NCBI RefSeq assembly: GCF_019904175.1
Contig: NZ_CP061913.1
Location: 1,116,001 to 1,180,000 of the forward strand
Origin: Dactylosporangium vinaceum
GTDB taxonomy: Bacteria; Actinomycetota; Actinomycetes; Mycobacteriales; Micromonosporaceae
Length of the DNA stretch: 64,000 bases
Reading direction: 5' to 3'
In this document: piece by piece, positions 1-8,879 of the stretch
How the letters are laid out: each line of letters starts with the position of its first letter
Position numbering within the stretch: position 1 is the first letter of the stretch
Notes under the pieces: model-generated
Told to the model about the DNA's origin: nothing
The model's database searches: none
What the model saw: the letters and a program-made list of their open reading frames with translations, nothing else
Program-made: the position numbers and the translations under genes

Positions 1-573
1 GTAGTAGCCGAACGCCCCCGCGACCGCGCCGTTCTCGATGAACAGCTCGGTGATCGTGCACTCCTGGAAGACCCGGATGCGCGCCTCGTAGTCGCCGTGC
101 GCCGTGAAGTCCTCCTGCTGCAGCGACACGATCTTCTGCTGCAGGGTGCGGATCAGCTCCAGGCCGGTCCGGTCGCCGACGTGGGCCAGGCGCGGGTACT
201 CGTGACCGCCGAAGTTGCGCTGGCTGATCTTGCCGTCCTTGGTGCGGTCGAACAGCGCGCCGTAGGTCTCGAGCTCCCAGATGCGCTCCGGGGCCTCCTT
301 GGCGTGCAGCTCGGCCATCCTGAAGTTGTTCAGGAACTTGCCGCCGCGCATGGTGTCGCGGAAGTGCACCTGCCAGTTGTCGTTCGCGTTGACGTTGCCC
401 ATCGCCGCGGCGGCGCCGCCCTCGGCCATGACCGTGTGCGCCTTGCCGAACAGCGACTTCGAGATGATGGCGGTCTTCTTGCCGGCCAGCCGGGCTTCGA
501 TGGCGGCCCGCAGCCCGGCGCCGCCCGCACCGATCACCACGACGTCGTAGGTGTGTCGCTCGATGTTCGTCAT
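1..573 (-). CDS. sdhA: Succinate dehydrogenase/fumarate reductase flavoprotein subunit (partial)
   Basis: This is the FAD-carrying catalytic subunit of respiratory complex II. Only the first 191 codons lie in the window; the gene continues past the left edge. After the ATG at 573 there is a dinucleotide-binding fold (IGAGGAGLRAA, residues 14-24). His46 in AHTVMAEGG is at the position that carries covalently bound FAD in this family. The gene follows the membrane anchor gene by 10 bases, so the two are co-transcribed; the iron-sulfur subunit is expected just outside the window. Identification is secure; the choice between succinate oxidation and fumarate reduction in the cell is not visible here. 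Confidence 0.93.
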   Translation of the reverse strand, partial: MTNIERHTYDVVVIGAGGAGLRAAIEARLAGKKTAIISKSLFGKAHTVMAEGGAAAAMGNVNANDNWQVHFRDTMRGGKFLNNFRMAELHAKEAPERIWELETYGALFDRTKDGKISQRNFGGHEYPRLAHVGDRTGLELIRTLQQKIVSLQQEDFTAHGDYEARIRVFQECTITELFIENGAVAGAFGYY

Positions 574-583
574 CGGGGGGTTC

Positions 584-1405
584 CTAATTCCAGATTCGGA
601 GGTCGGTGATCCAGTGTGCGGACACGGCCATGATGTAGGCGTCCGTGAGGATGACCGTGACCAGAGACGTCATGGCGAACGTGCCGTGCCGCGTGTTGAG
701 CTTGGAGATCAGCGTCCACAGCCGGTAGCGGACCGGGTGCTTCGAGAAGTGCTTGAGCCGCCCGCCCATGACGTGCCGGCACGCGTGGCAGCTGGCGGTG
801 TACCCGGCCAGCGCCAGCACGTTGGCCACGATGATCAGCGAGCCGAGCCCGATGCCGAACCCGCCGTCGTCGCCCTTGAACGCGTGCAACGCGTCCCAGA
901 CGTTGATGAGCAGGATGATCGACGCGGCGTAGAAGAAGTAGCGGTGCGAGTTCATGAAGACCAGCGGGAAGCGCGTCTCGCCGCTGTACTTCTTGTGCGG
1001 CTCCTGCACCGCGCACGCCTGCGGGGACAGCCACAGCGACCGGTATCCGGCCTTGCGGTAGTAGTAGCACGTCACCCGGAACCCGGCCACGAACGGGAAC
1101 GCCGCGAGCCCGAGCGGAATCCACGCCGGGAATGCCCCGAACGGCGTGCCGAAGTGCGACGAGCCTTTGACGCACGAGTCGCTCAGGCAGGGCGAGTAGA
1201 GCGGCGTCAGGTATCCGTGCGCCTCGACGAAGTACCACTTCGCCATGAAGATTCGAATCGTCGAATAGACGATGAAGAACAGCAGAATCGCCGCGACCGA
1301 CAGCGGGTAAGCGCGCCACCCGTCCGTCCGCAATGTCTTGGCGCCGATCGCGGCGCGGGCCCCCGCGCCGCCGGCAGACCGAGGCCGTGTAGGCGTGGTC
1401 GTCAT
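584..1405 (-). CDS. sdhC: Succinate dehydrogenase membrane anchor (cytochrome b-type) subunit
   Basis: A membrane subunit that anchors complex II and passes electrons to menaquinone. The protein is 273 residues, the same length as the mycobacterial Sdh1 anchor (Rv0249c type). It shows about five hydrophobic helices, including one near residues 32-50 (YPLSVAAILLFFIVYSTI), and conserved histidines such as NSHRYFFY and CHACRHVMGG that are candidate haem ligands. The ATG at 1405 is chosen over an upstream in-frame start because AGGGAG lies just before it and the extra 22 residues look non-coding. It is the first gene of the sdh operon. Confidence 0.88.
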   Translation of the reverse strand: MTTTPTRPRSAGGAGARAAIGAKTLRTDGWRAYPLSVAAILLFFIVYSTIRIFMAKWYFVEAHGYLTPLYSPCLSDSCVKGSSHFGTPFGAFPAWIPLGLAAFPFVAGFRVTCYYYRKAGYRSLWLSPQACAVQEPHKKYSGETRFPLVFMNSHRYFFYAASIILLINVWDALHAFKGDDGGFGIGLGSLIIVANVLALAGYTASCHACRHVMGGRLKHFSKHPVRYRLWTLISKLNTRHGTFAMTSLVTVILTDAYIMAVSAHWITDLRIWN

Positions 1406-1692
1406 GGTGAGTACTCCCTGGACGGGCTGGTGAAGAGTTCTCTGATGTACCGATCTATGGTCGGTGCACACGTTACGCCCGATCCCGCAGCGACGTGCGT
1501 TGGGAGTCTTGCGCGTGCCGACGAGATACGGAAAGACCTACCGGAAAGCCGGCGGCCCATTGTGGAGAACTTCACTCGGCCCACAGCGGCAACGCCACCA
1601 GGGTCGGGTCGGCGGCGACAGTGCCTCGCGGTAGAGGCACCATCGGCCGGCCACGCTTTGGTAAGCGTTCCCTAAGTTGATCTCCAGGCCGA
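1406..1692. other. Intergenic region upstream of the sdh operon
   Basis: This 287-base stretch lies between the end of tldE and the start of the sdh membrane gene, both on the minus strand. It must hold the sdh promoter. No protein-coding signal is convincing. The only clear structure is the hairpin at 1621-1640. No operator could be recognised with confidence. Confidence 0.5.
1621..1640 (-). terminator. Hairpin downstream of tldE
   Basis: GTGCCTC and GAGGCAC form a perfect 7-bp stem around a 6-base loop, about 50 bases past the tldE stop codon. It probably ends tldE transcription ahead of the sdh promoter. There is no U-tract, which is usual in this GC range. Confidence 0.4.
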
Positions 1693-3066
1693 TCAGCCCG
1701 ACGCGCCTCCGGTGTAGTTCCAGGAAGCGAGCCGCAGTGCGGGCGCCACAAATCCCGTCTCGGCCCACGGCCCCGGCATTTCCACAGCATGCGACCCGAT
1801 GCCAAGAACCGCACCGGGCCCCAGCGCCTGCGGATACGACTGGGTGAACCGGAAATTCCGCACCGGCGTCGTGATCTCACCGTTTTCGATCAGCCACACC
1901 CCGTTACGCGTCAGCCCGGTCACGACGAGCGTCCGCGGATCGAGCACCCGCGTGTAGTGGTTGTCGGTGACGAGCAGCCCTCGCTCGACCCCGGCGACGA
2001 GCGCCAAGACGGCGGAGTCGGAGGCCGGCCCGTCCACCTCGACCGGCGCCGCCCCCTCGCCCGGCAGCAGCCGCATGCTCGACGGCATCGCCCCGAAGCT
2101 CCCGCCCCCGGCGATGGCGTGCCCGGTCGACACCGCCCCGTTGCCGGCCCGCTGCGCCGTGCGCCGGTCGTGCACCACCGCCGCGGACACCCCCCGGTCC
2201 ACCAGCACGACCCGCTGCCGCGGCGTCCCCTCGGCGTCGAACGGCATCGCCGACGCATCCGGCTGCCCCGGGTCCTCGATGAGCGTCACCGAGGGGTCGA
2301 ACTGCGCCTCCCCGATCTGCAGGAACGACTGCCGGTCCAGCACCATCTTGGCGTTGAACCCGTACATGGCCAGCATCTGCAGCACATCGGCCACCGCCCC
2401 CGACTCGAGCACCACCTCGTAACGCCCCGGCGGCAGCTCGACGGGGTCGGCTCCCGCCCGGGCCTTCGCCGCCGCCCGCGCCCCGAGCACTGCCCCGTCG
2501 ATATCCCCGAGCCGGGCTCCGGCCAGCCGGGCCAGCCCGTCCGAGCTGGCCGTCCGGGCGATCCCGTCCATGGCCGCCCCGGTCCGGGCCGCCGCGAGAT
2601 GCTGCCCGGCCGAGTTGGCGTACACCACGCGCGCCGCGGTGGTCCGGCAGTACCCAGCCGTCTCCAGCCCCTCGGCCTGCGCCACGAACGCCCGCACCCG
2701 CGCCGCCCGATCATCGGGCGAGGCGCCGAGCGTCTCCTCGTCGGCGTTGCCCGCGAACGCCAGGGGCGCGGGCGGCGCGAGCCCGGGCCAGCCCGGGTCG
2801 GCGGGGGCCACCCTCATGGACGCGACGGTCCGCCGGACAACCTCCTCGATCCCGTCGAGCGCGGTGGTCGAGGTGGACGCGGTCCGCCCATCGGCGTGCA
2901 GCCGCAGCCGCACACCGGTGACCTCATCGGCAACGTTCTGATGGATGTAGGACCCGGCGAACCGCGTGAGCGCCAGCTCCGAGCGCTCGACGCTGACCTC
3001 GGCCTCAATCCCACCAGGCACCAACGCGAGCACCCGCTGCGCGAGATCAGACTCAGCCAAACTCAT
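1693..3066 (-). CDS. tldE: TldD/PmbA family protein, TldE-type subunit
   Basis: This 457-residue protein has the length and layout of TldE/PmbA, the partner of TldD in a heterodimeric zinc protease that trims unfolded or modified peptides. As expected for TldE it has no HExxxH motif; the metal site is supplied by TldD. Typical family stretches include GRYEVVLESGAVADVLQML and the C-terminal LTRNGVWLIENGEI region. The start is the ATG at 3066. tldD lies upstream on the same strand with a gap of about 150 bases, so the two are probably one unit. The natural substrate in actinomycetes is unknown. Confidence 0.9.
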   Translation of the reverse strand: MSLAESDLAQRVLALVPGGIEAEVSVERSELALTRFAGSYIHQNVADEVTGVRLRLHADGRTASTSTTALDGIEEVVRRTVASMRVAPADPGWPGLAPPAPLAFAGNADEETLGASPDDRAARVRAFVAQAEGLETAGYCRTTAARVVYANSAGQHLAAARTGAAMDGIARTASSDGLARLAGARLGDIDGAVLGARAAAKARAGADPVELPPGRYEVVLESGAVADVLQMLAMYGFNAKMVLDRQSFLQIGEAQFDPSVTLIEDPGQPDASAMPFDAEGTPRQRVVLVDRGVSAAVVHDRRTAQRAGNGAVSTGHAIAGGGSFGAMPSSMRLLPGEGAAPVEVDGPASDSAVLALVAGVERGLLVTDNHYTRVLDPRTLVVTGLTRNGVWLIENGEITTPVRNFRFTQSYPQALGPGAVLGIGSHAVEMPGPWAETGFVAPALRLASWNYTGGASG

Positions 3067-3215
3067 CCTCGACCCCCGACATCATCAGCGGAACGCTCAC
3101 AGAAGGCACTTCGCTTGCACAGCCACGACACCCCAGCCCGCAGCCGGCCCGGCTGGACGGTGAGCCTCATCGACCCACTCCCCGGCCCCGGCCCCGGCGG
3201 TGAAGGCCTGCGGTC

Positions 3216-4652
3216 TCACCCACGAACCCCGACCCGAACCCCGCGGAAGCGAGCCGCCGCCGCCGGATGCCCGGTGTGGCCGATCTGCCCCGGCTGCCCC
3301 TTGCCGCAGTTCGGCGTCCCCCACGACACGACCTCGGAGCTCAGCATGTCCATGGACCCCCAGAACCGCGGCCCGATCCCCGTATACGTCGGGTTGCGCA
3401 GCATCCGCCCGCGCTTCCCGTTCTTGATCTCCCACCCGATCTCGCACCCGAACTGGAAGTTGAGCCGCTTGTCGTCGATCGACCACGACCGGTTGAGGTC
3501 CATCAGCACCCCGTCGGCGGTCTCCGCGATCATCTCGTCGAGCGTGTGCGGCCCCGGCTCCAGCCCGACGTTCGTCATCCGCACCATCGGCAGCCGCGCC
3601 CACCCGTCGGCCCGCACGCTGCCCGCGTAGTCCAGACCCGCGACAGCGGCCGAGTCCCGCCCGGCGAGCGTGCCGACCCAGATGCCGTCCCGCACCGCGT
3701 ATCGCCTGACCGCCGGAGTCCCCTCGTCGTCATAGCCGAACGAGCCCAGCGCCCCCGGGATCGTCGGATCGATCGTGATGTTCATCAGCTCCGACCCGTA
3801 CCGCAGCTGGTTGATCTTCGCCAGGTCCAGCCACGACGTCCCCGCGAACGCCGCCTCCCAGCCGAGAATCCGGTCCAGCTCGATCGCGTGCCCGACCGAC
3901 TCGTGGATCTGCAGGGCCATCTGCTCGCTGCCGAGGATGAGCGTCGTCTCGCCGGCCGGGCACTGCGGCGCCGTGAGCAGGGCCCGGGCCTCGTCGGCGA
4001 TGCGGGCCGCGTGCGCCGTCAGGTCCAGCTCGTCGACGAGCTCCCAGCCGCGCGTGCCGTATTGCCCGCGATATGACGGGTAGGAGCGCCGCTGCGTCTC
4101 GCCGTCGCCGATGACCGTGGCCGAGATCCCGGCGCCCGACTCGCGGATGTGCTGGTCGATGCGGTGGCCCTGCGAGGAGACGAACCACTTGCGGGTGTCC
4201 CAGATCTGGTAGAGCCCCTCGGCGAGGTCGGCGCCGGCCCGGTGCGCCTCGGCCGTCGCCGCGGTGAGCAGGTCACCCTTCACCGACAGCGCCACGCCCA
4301 GCGGGTCGACGGCGCACGTGCTCGCCCAAGAGTCCACCCGGGCCTCGATGTCGACGAGGTCGACCGCCGGCCCGGGCAGCGTCGCCGAGGCCCGCGCGAT
4401 GGCCGTCGCCCGCTCGCCCGCCCGCTTGGCCGCCGCCGGGCTCAGATCGGGCAGCGCGAAGAAGCCCCAGCTCGACCCGACCAGGGCCCGCACGCCCACG
4501 CCGGCGTCCTCGTCCTGGCTGAGCTCCTCGATCTCGCCGTTGCGGGCGCTCATCGACTCGGAGCGGCGGTGCATCACGCGAGCGTCGGCGTATCGCGCAC
4601 CGGCCGCCAGAGCCGCCTCGACCGCCGCGGTCGCCACGTCGAACTGGTTCAT
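3216..4652 (-). CDS. tldD: Metallopeptidase TldD
   Basis: Catalytic subunit of the TldD/TldE protease. The zinc motif is visible as HESVGHAIELDRI (HExxxH), and the family's C-terminal NCGKGQPGQ signature is present, with the conserved cysteine. The protein is 478 residues from the ATG at 4652, matching the family (about 480). A TTG ten codons upstream is in frame but adds residues without family support. In other bacteria this complex matures microcin-like peptides and processes antitoxins; no peptide substrate gene is seen nearby. Confidence 0.93.
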   Translation of the reverse strand: MNQFDVATAAVEAALAAGARYADARVMHRRSESMSARNGEIEELSQDEDAGVGVRALVGSSWGFFALPDLSPAAAKRAGERATAIARASATLPGPAVDLVDIEARVDSWASTCAVDPLGVALSVKGDLLTAATAEAHRAGADLAEGLYQIWDTRKWFVSSQGHRIDQHIRESGAGISATVIGDGETQRRSYPSYRGQYGTRGWELVDELDLTAHAARIADEARALLTAPQCPAGETTLILGSEQMALQIHESVGHAIELDRILGWEAAFAGTSWLDLAKINQLRYGSELMNITIDPTIPGALGSFGYDDEGTPAVRRYAVRDGIWVGTLAGRDSAAVAGLDYAGSVRADGWARLPMVRMTNVGLEPGPHTLDEMIAETADGVLMDLNRSWSIDDKRLNFQFGCEIGWEIKNGKRGRMLRNPTYTGIGPRFWGSMDMLSSEVVSWGTPNCGKGQPGQIGHTGHPAAAARFRGVRVGVRG

Positions 4653-4744
4653 GGGTGGGACACTACCGAGGGGGTCCGACAATTTTCGCGGACTCGACCC
4701 TACGTCGATGGGTTGGCCACCCGATCAATGCCGGCCGCCGCAAA

Positions 4745-5029
4745 TCACCCGATCAGCTCGTTGATCTGGCGGGCCAGCGCGAGATCCTTCTCCGTCACCC
4801 CGCCCGCCGAGTGGGTCGAGAGCCGGAACGTCACGGTCCGCCAGCGGATGTCGATGTCCGGATGGTGATCGGCCTGCTCGGCCACGTGGGCAACCTCCGC
4901 CACCAGCCGAATCCCGTCCAGGAACGCGGGTGCGGTCACCGACCGCTCGATGCCCTCCGCGTCACCCGACCACCCCTGCAGATCGGCGAGGGCCGCGGTG
5001 AGCGTGTCATTGCCGAGTACGTCAGCCAT
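4745..5029 (-). CDS. 4a-hydroxytetrahydrobiopterin dehydratase (pterin-4a-carbinolamine dehydratase)
   Basis: A 94-residue cytosolic enzyme that dehydrates 4a-hydroxytetrahydropterin, recycling pterin cofactor. The family core is intact: a HHPDIDIRW segment followed by LSTHSAGGVTEKD, with the paired histidines and the downstream histidine of the active site. Full length for the family. Its stop is about 90 bases from the tldD start on the same strand. A tiny membrane ORF ends 9 bases beyond its start codon in a separate frame. No phenylalanine hydroxylase gene is close, so it may serve folate or molybdopterin chemistry instead. Confidence 0.92.
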   Translation of the reverse strand: MADVLGNDTLTAALADLQGWSGDAEGIERSVTAPAFLDGIRLVAEVAHVAEQADHHPDIDIRWRTVTFRLSTHSAGGVTEKDLALARQINELIG

Positions 5030-5038
5030 GCCCCGAAC

Positions 5039-5146
5039 CTACCGCCGCCCCCGCCGCCCGCGAATCAGCATCTGCAACACGGCGACGGCCACCATCACGA
5101 GCCCGGCCGCCGCGATCGCCGCCACCACCGCGATGCCCTGCTCCAT
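5039..5146 (-). CDS. Possible 35-residue membrane peptide
   Basis: A short ORF starting at the ATG at 5146 encodes MEQGIAVV followed by a single hydrophobic helix rich in Ala and Val, ending in a basic RGRRGRR tail. That arrangement suits a small inner-membrane protein with its C-terminus inside. It sits 9 bases upstream of the pterin dehydratase start and may be co-transcribed with it. No good ribosome-binding site is visible, and no family is recognised, so it could be a chance ORF. Confidence 0.35.
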   Translation of the reverse strand: MEQGIAVVAAIAAAGLVMVAVAVLQMLIRGRRGRR

Positions 5147-5174
5147 AGCGCTCAAAGGTAGTACAAAGAACGGT

Positions 5175-6035
5175 ATGTCGATCCGTGCGGTGACCCGCGA
5201 ACTGCTCGTGCGCTGCATCGACACCTGGGCGCCGGGCAACCTGCACGCCCCGCACGGCGCGGCATTCCTCTACGCCTCCGCGCGCGCCCTGGACCACGAC
5301 ACGGCCGAGGCCGCCGTCCGCGCTTTCGCGGAGTTCGCCGACCGCCTGCGCCACCCGCTCACCCTGCTCTTCGTCGCGCCCGGCACCGAATCGCTGCGCA
5401 GTCGTCTGGCGGACGTGCAGCGTGAGTGGAGTACCCCCGCGGAAATGCAGGTCCACGTGGTGCCCGGCGGCAACGTGCCGGCAGTGTTGAAAGCGGCCGG
5501 CGCCGGTGGCGGGACGGTGCTGGCAATGGTCGACGACAGCATCGCCAAAACCTTCAAGGCGTCGGTCGTACTCGCGGTCGCCGAACCCGGAACATGGCGC
5601 ACCCAACGCCAGGAACTGCAGGCCGCCGGCCTGGACCTCACCGCCGGAGTCGAGCTCGTCGACGGCGCCGAGGCGCAGCTGATCGGCTTCGGCACGCGCT
5701 CGGCGAAGAGTCTGGAGGCGTTCAAGGGCGAGCTGTGGTCGCTCGACGAGTACGCCGGGGTGCGCTACCGCGATCCGCGCGACCCCGAGTCCCACCTCAT
5801 GGACATCTCCCTGGACCCGAACCCGGGCGCACTGCGCCGCGAACTCCTGCAGCGCCTGACCGATGGCGCTATGACGGTGACGGAGCTGAAACGGTTCGCC
5901 CTGACCGACACCGTGTACCGCGCCGCCGACGCCCAGAAGGTCATCGCCGCCCTGCTGCATGCCGGCACTGTCCACCGCACCCCGTCGGGCGGCCGGCTGG
6001 GCGGCGACGTCCTGATCAGCCTGTCGCCGGCCTGA
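5175..6035 (+). CDS. Uncharacterised protein, weakly TcmP-like
   Basis: A 286-residue soluble protein of unknown role, read from the ATG at 5175, divergent from the small membrane ORF with only 28 bases between starts. The segment AKSLEAFKGELWSLDEYAGVRYRDP resembles the late part of three-Cys-motif partner proteins (TcmP), and the C-terminal 60 residues look like a winged-helix (TVTELKRFALTDTVYRAADAQKVIAALLHAG). No three-Cys signature is present. The TcmP link is an impression from reading, not a search result. It ends at a long intergenic region holding dispersed palindromes. Confidence 0.6.
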   Translation: MSIRAVTRELLVRCIDTWAPGNLHAPHGAAFLYASARALDHDTAEAAVRAFAEFADRLRHPLTLLFVAPGTESLRSRLADVQREWSTPAEMQVHVVPGGNVPAVLKAAGAGGGTVLAMVDDSIAKTFKASVVLAVAEPGTWRTQRQELQAAGLDLTAGVELVDGAEAQLIGFGTRSAKSLEAFKGELWSLDEYAGVRYRDPRDPESHLMDISLDPNPGALRRELLQRLTDGAMTVTELKRFALTDTVYRAADAQKVIAALLHAGTVHRTPSGGRLGGDVLISLSPA

Positions 6036-6105
6036 CGCTTCTGCTGCCCTCGATTGCCGCTCCTACCGCTCCTGCCTTGCTCCGGCCTCGCTCCGGCCTG
6101 GCTCA

Positions 6106-6200
6106 CGATAAGTCGGACACTTCGTGTCTCGACTTATCGGACTTATCGCCCAGCGCCGCTTATATCCGATAAGTCGTGGCGCGGAGCGCCCGACTTATCG
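6106..6200. repeat. Two copies of a palindromic element with CGATAAGTCG arms
   Basis: Arms CGATAAGTCG and CGACTTATCG lie at 6106-6115/6130-6139 and again at 6167-6176/6191-6200. In both copies the arms are offset by 24 bases, and the 14-base centre contains its own small stem (GACAC/GTGTC in the first, GGCGC/GCGCC in the second). A further half-site is at 6140-6148. The same design recurs at 11527 and 31449, always between convergent genes. A dispersed repeat and bidirectional terminator role is inferred. Confidence 0.75.
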
Positions 6201-6428
6201 GGGCTTGGCTACACGTGGCGGTGCGGGAAGTGCCGCGGGTGCTGGACAGGCTGGATGCGATCGGTAACCGGCTTCGGGGGCGATCGGCAGGCGCCAACCG
6301 CGGCGGCCACGAGCGCGTCTTGGCGGCGTGGCGTTGACGGCGTGCGGCTGGGCGGCGTGTCGTTGCCGGTCACCGTCCGAGCGGCGCTTGTCCAAGGTGC
6401 TGCGACCACGGCTGGCGGCGATCGCCAG

Positions 6429-6507
6429 GTGCAAGCCGCCCGGCGCCGGCGATGCCCACGTGCAAGCCGCCCGGCGACGGCGGTGGCCAGGTGTAAGCCG
6501 CCCGGCG
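6429..6507. repeat. 31-bp tandem repeat, three units
   Basis: The motif GTGCAAGCCGCCCGGCG starts at 6429 and 6460, and with one change (GTGTAAG) at 6491, giving an exact 31-base period. The period is not a multiple of three and no gene is supported here. Its origin is probably slippage. Confidence 0.7.
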
Positions 6508-6626
6508 GCGGCGAGAGAGCCGACAGAGCCGACTGCGCGGTCAGGGCGCGCTGCAGCGGTCCGGCCGCGTCGGGCGGTTCGGAGGCGAGGGGAGGCGGTG
6601 TCGGGTGGTGGCTCGTGAGGAGTTGG

Positions 6627-8738
6627 TCAGGCCGGGGTGGGGGGCGGGAGGGAGCGGCGGATGAAGTCGAGTTCTATGCGGAGGAGCTTCTCGGCCAGGC
6701 CGCCCGCGGCCATGTGGGTGGCGCCGGTCAGCGGGATCATCGAGTGGGGGCGGCCCGTGGCCAGGAGGGCGGCGGAGAGGCGCAGCGTGTGCGCGGCTAC
6801 CACATTGTCGTCGACCAGGCCGTGGACCAGGAGCATGGGGCGGGCGTCTTCGGGGCGGACCGGGGGCTCGGAGGCCAGTTCGATCAGGGAGTTGTGGGCG
6901 TACACGTCGGGGGCGTCGGCGGGGAGGCCCAGGTAGCGCTCGGTGTACGCCGTGTCGTAGAGGGACCAGTCGGTGACCGGGGCGCCGACGACCGCGCAGT
7001 GGTAGACGTCGGGGCGGCGCAGTACGCCCAGGCCGGACAGCCAGCCGCCGAACGACCAGCCGCGGATCGCGACCCGGCCCAGGTCCAGGTCGGGGTGCTT
7101 GCCGGCGAGGGCCTCGAGCGCGTCCACCTGGTCGGCCAGGATCACGTCGGAGAACCGGCGGTGGATGGCCTTGTCGTAGCTCGGCGCCACCCCGGGCGTG
7201 CCGCGGTTGTCGATCGAGACGACGGCGAAGCCCTGGTCGGCCCACCACTGCTTCTCCAGCCAGCGGGCCCGCGCGGCGATGACCTCCTGGTGGCCCGGGC
7301 CGCCGTAGATCGCCACCAGCACCGGGAGCCGGCGGCCGGCCACATGGCTGCGCGGATACACCACCCCGGCCGGGATGCGCCGGTCCGTGACCCGCTCGAG
7401 CGCCGGACGCGGGGCGAAGGGCGGCTGCGCGGCGTTCGAGGAGATCGAGCCTATCGACTCATCGTTATGGATGATGTTGTACTCCACCCCGCCCCGCTCC
7501 AGCGACTGTGACCCGATGACGATGGTCCGGCCGGCGGCCTGGGCGGTGTGCCAGCCGGGCTCGGTCGTCAGGCGGTTCGCGCGTGGACTGGACTGGGTGA
7601 CCGGGATGTGGAAGATGTGCTGCTCGCTCGGCTCGCCGTCGCTCGCCTCCACGATCAGGTCGCCGTCCAGGCGGCCGGTGACTCTGCGGACGTACAGATG
7701 CGGCGGGGTGATGAGGCTGCCGTCGGCGAAGAGGCAGCGCGCGTCGTAGCCGTCGTGGGCGAGTTCGCCGCCGACGAGCACCCGGCCGTCGGCGAGGTGG
7801 GCGGGCGTGCCCGCGACGGGCTCGACCCAGCGGGGATCGGCCAGCTCGGCGTGGACCTGGGTCTCTCCGGTGCGCGGGTCGACGGCGATCACGAGGCCGT
7901 GCTGCTGGAGCCGGCGCAGGACGGCCAGGAGCGGCCCGCCCTGCTCCGACCAGCCCGCCGCGACCAGGTACGGGTACGTCTCCCGGTCCCAGTGCACGTC
8001 CACCCAGCCCCCGTCCAGGTCCAGGACGTGCAGGGTGACCTTGGCGTTGGTGGCGCCGGCGTGCGGGTAGGCGATCGTGGTCGGCGGCTGCTCCGGCTGC
8101 GAGGGGTCGTGCAGGTGCCACGCGGGGACCCGCGACTCGTCCACGCGCGCGGTGAGGATGCTGTGGCCGTCGGGCGACCACCAGTACCCCCGGAAGCGCC
8201 CGAACTCCTCGGCGCCGATGAACTCGGCCAGGCCCCAGGTCACGCCCTCCTCGCCGGCCAGGACGGCGTCGGTCCCGTCGGCGTCGATCACCCGCAGGGC
8301 GCCGCCGGTGACGTAGGCGATCCGGCGCCCGGTCGGGTCGAGGCGGGGGTCGACGACCGGTCCGACGGTGTCGATCTCGGTGACGTCACCGGTGAGCAGG
8401 TCGGCGCGGAACAGCCGGCCGCCGAGCGGGAACACGGCCAGGATGCCGGCCCCGTCGAGCGCGAACGAGCCGATCCCGCCCGCGGAGAGCCGCAGCCGCT
8501 CGCGCAGCGCCCGCTCGGCCGGTGGCAGGTCGGGCTGGTCGCGCAGCAACTGCGCCGGGTTGGCCACGCAGCGCTCGGCGCGGGTGGCGACGTCGAAGAC
8601 CCACAGCGCGTCGGTGGGGTCCTCGGGCCCCGCGGAGCGCAGGAAGATCACGCGGGCCCCGTCCGGGCTCACCGTGACAGCGCGGGGTGCGCCGTAGGAG
8701 AAACGTCGGGTTCGTGCGGCCAACTCCGGATAGTCCAC
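6627..8738 (-). CDS. S9 family serine peptidase (DPP IV-like prolyl oligopeptidase family)
   Basis: A 703-residue intracellular peptidase of the prolyl oligopeptidase clan. The N-terminal ~430 residues form a beta-propeller-like region with the DPP IV-N pattern (GLAEFIGAEEFGRFRGYWWSPDG). The C-terminal alpha/beta hydrolase has the nucleophile in GWSFGG, the acid in LVDDNV and the histidine in GATHM, so the triad is complete. No signal peptide is present. It starts at a GTG at 8738 and is divergent from mshB. Such enzymes remove dipeptides after proline or alanine; the substrate here is unknown. Confidence 0.9.
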   Translation of the reverse strand: MDYPELAARTRRFSYGAPRAVTVSPDGARVIFLRSAGPEDPTDALWVFDVATRAERCVANPAQLLRDQPDLPPAERALRERLRLSAGGIGSFALDGAGILAVFPLGGRLFRADLLTGDVTEIDTVGPVVDPRLDPTGRRIAYVTGGALRVIDADGTDAVLAGEEGVTWGLAEFIGAEEFGRFRGYWWSPDGHSILTARVDESRVPAWHLHDPSQPEQPPTTIAYPHAGATNAKVTLHVLDLDGGWVDVHWDRETYPYLVAAGWSEQGGPLLAVLRRLQQHGLVIAVDPRTGETQVHAELADPRWVEPVAGTPAHLADGRVLVGGELAHDGYDARCLFADGSLITPPHLYVRRVTGRLDGDLIVEASDGEPSEQHIFHIPVTQSSPRANRLTTEPGWHTAQAAGRTIVIGSQSLERGGVEYNIIHNDESIGSISSNAAQPPFAPRPALERVTDRRIPAGVVYPRSHVAGRRLPVLVAIYGGPGHQEVIAARARWLEKQWWADQGFAVVSIDNRGTPGVAPSYDKAIHRRFSDVILADQVDALEALAGKHPDLDLGRVAIRGWSFGGWLSGLGVLRRPDVYHCAVVGAPVTDWSLYDTAYTERYLGLPADAPDVYAHNSLIELASEPPVRPEDARPMLLVHGLVDDNVVAAHTLRLSAALLATGRPHSMIPLTGATHMAAGGLAEKLLRIELDFIRRSLPPPTPA

Positions 8739-8879
8739 CCCGGAATGTTGACTCCTGCCCGCCGGATTGTCATGTGATTGGGCCGGAACCGGGCGCGACC
8801 GTCACTCTGAGTACGTTACCGCTCACGCGCCCGGCGGCGGTTGGGGAAAGTGTCGGACCCAGGCCGTAGAGTTGCGTCC

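Larger units (their letters stand above)
6036..6626. other. Intergenic region with palindromes and a short tandem repeat
   Basis: This 591-base gap separates two convergent genes. It contains two copies of a palindromic element (6106-6200) and three 31-bp tandem units (6429-6507). The rest is GC-rich and low in complexity. Open frames on both strands here show no family features and are read as non-coding. Confidence 0.6.
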
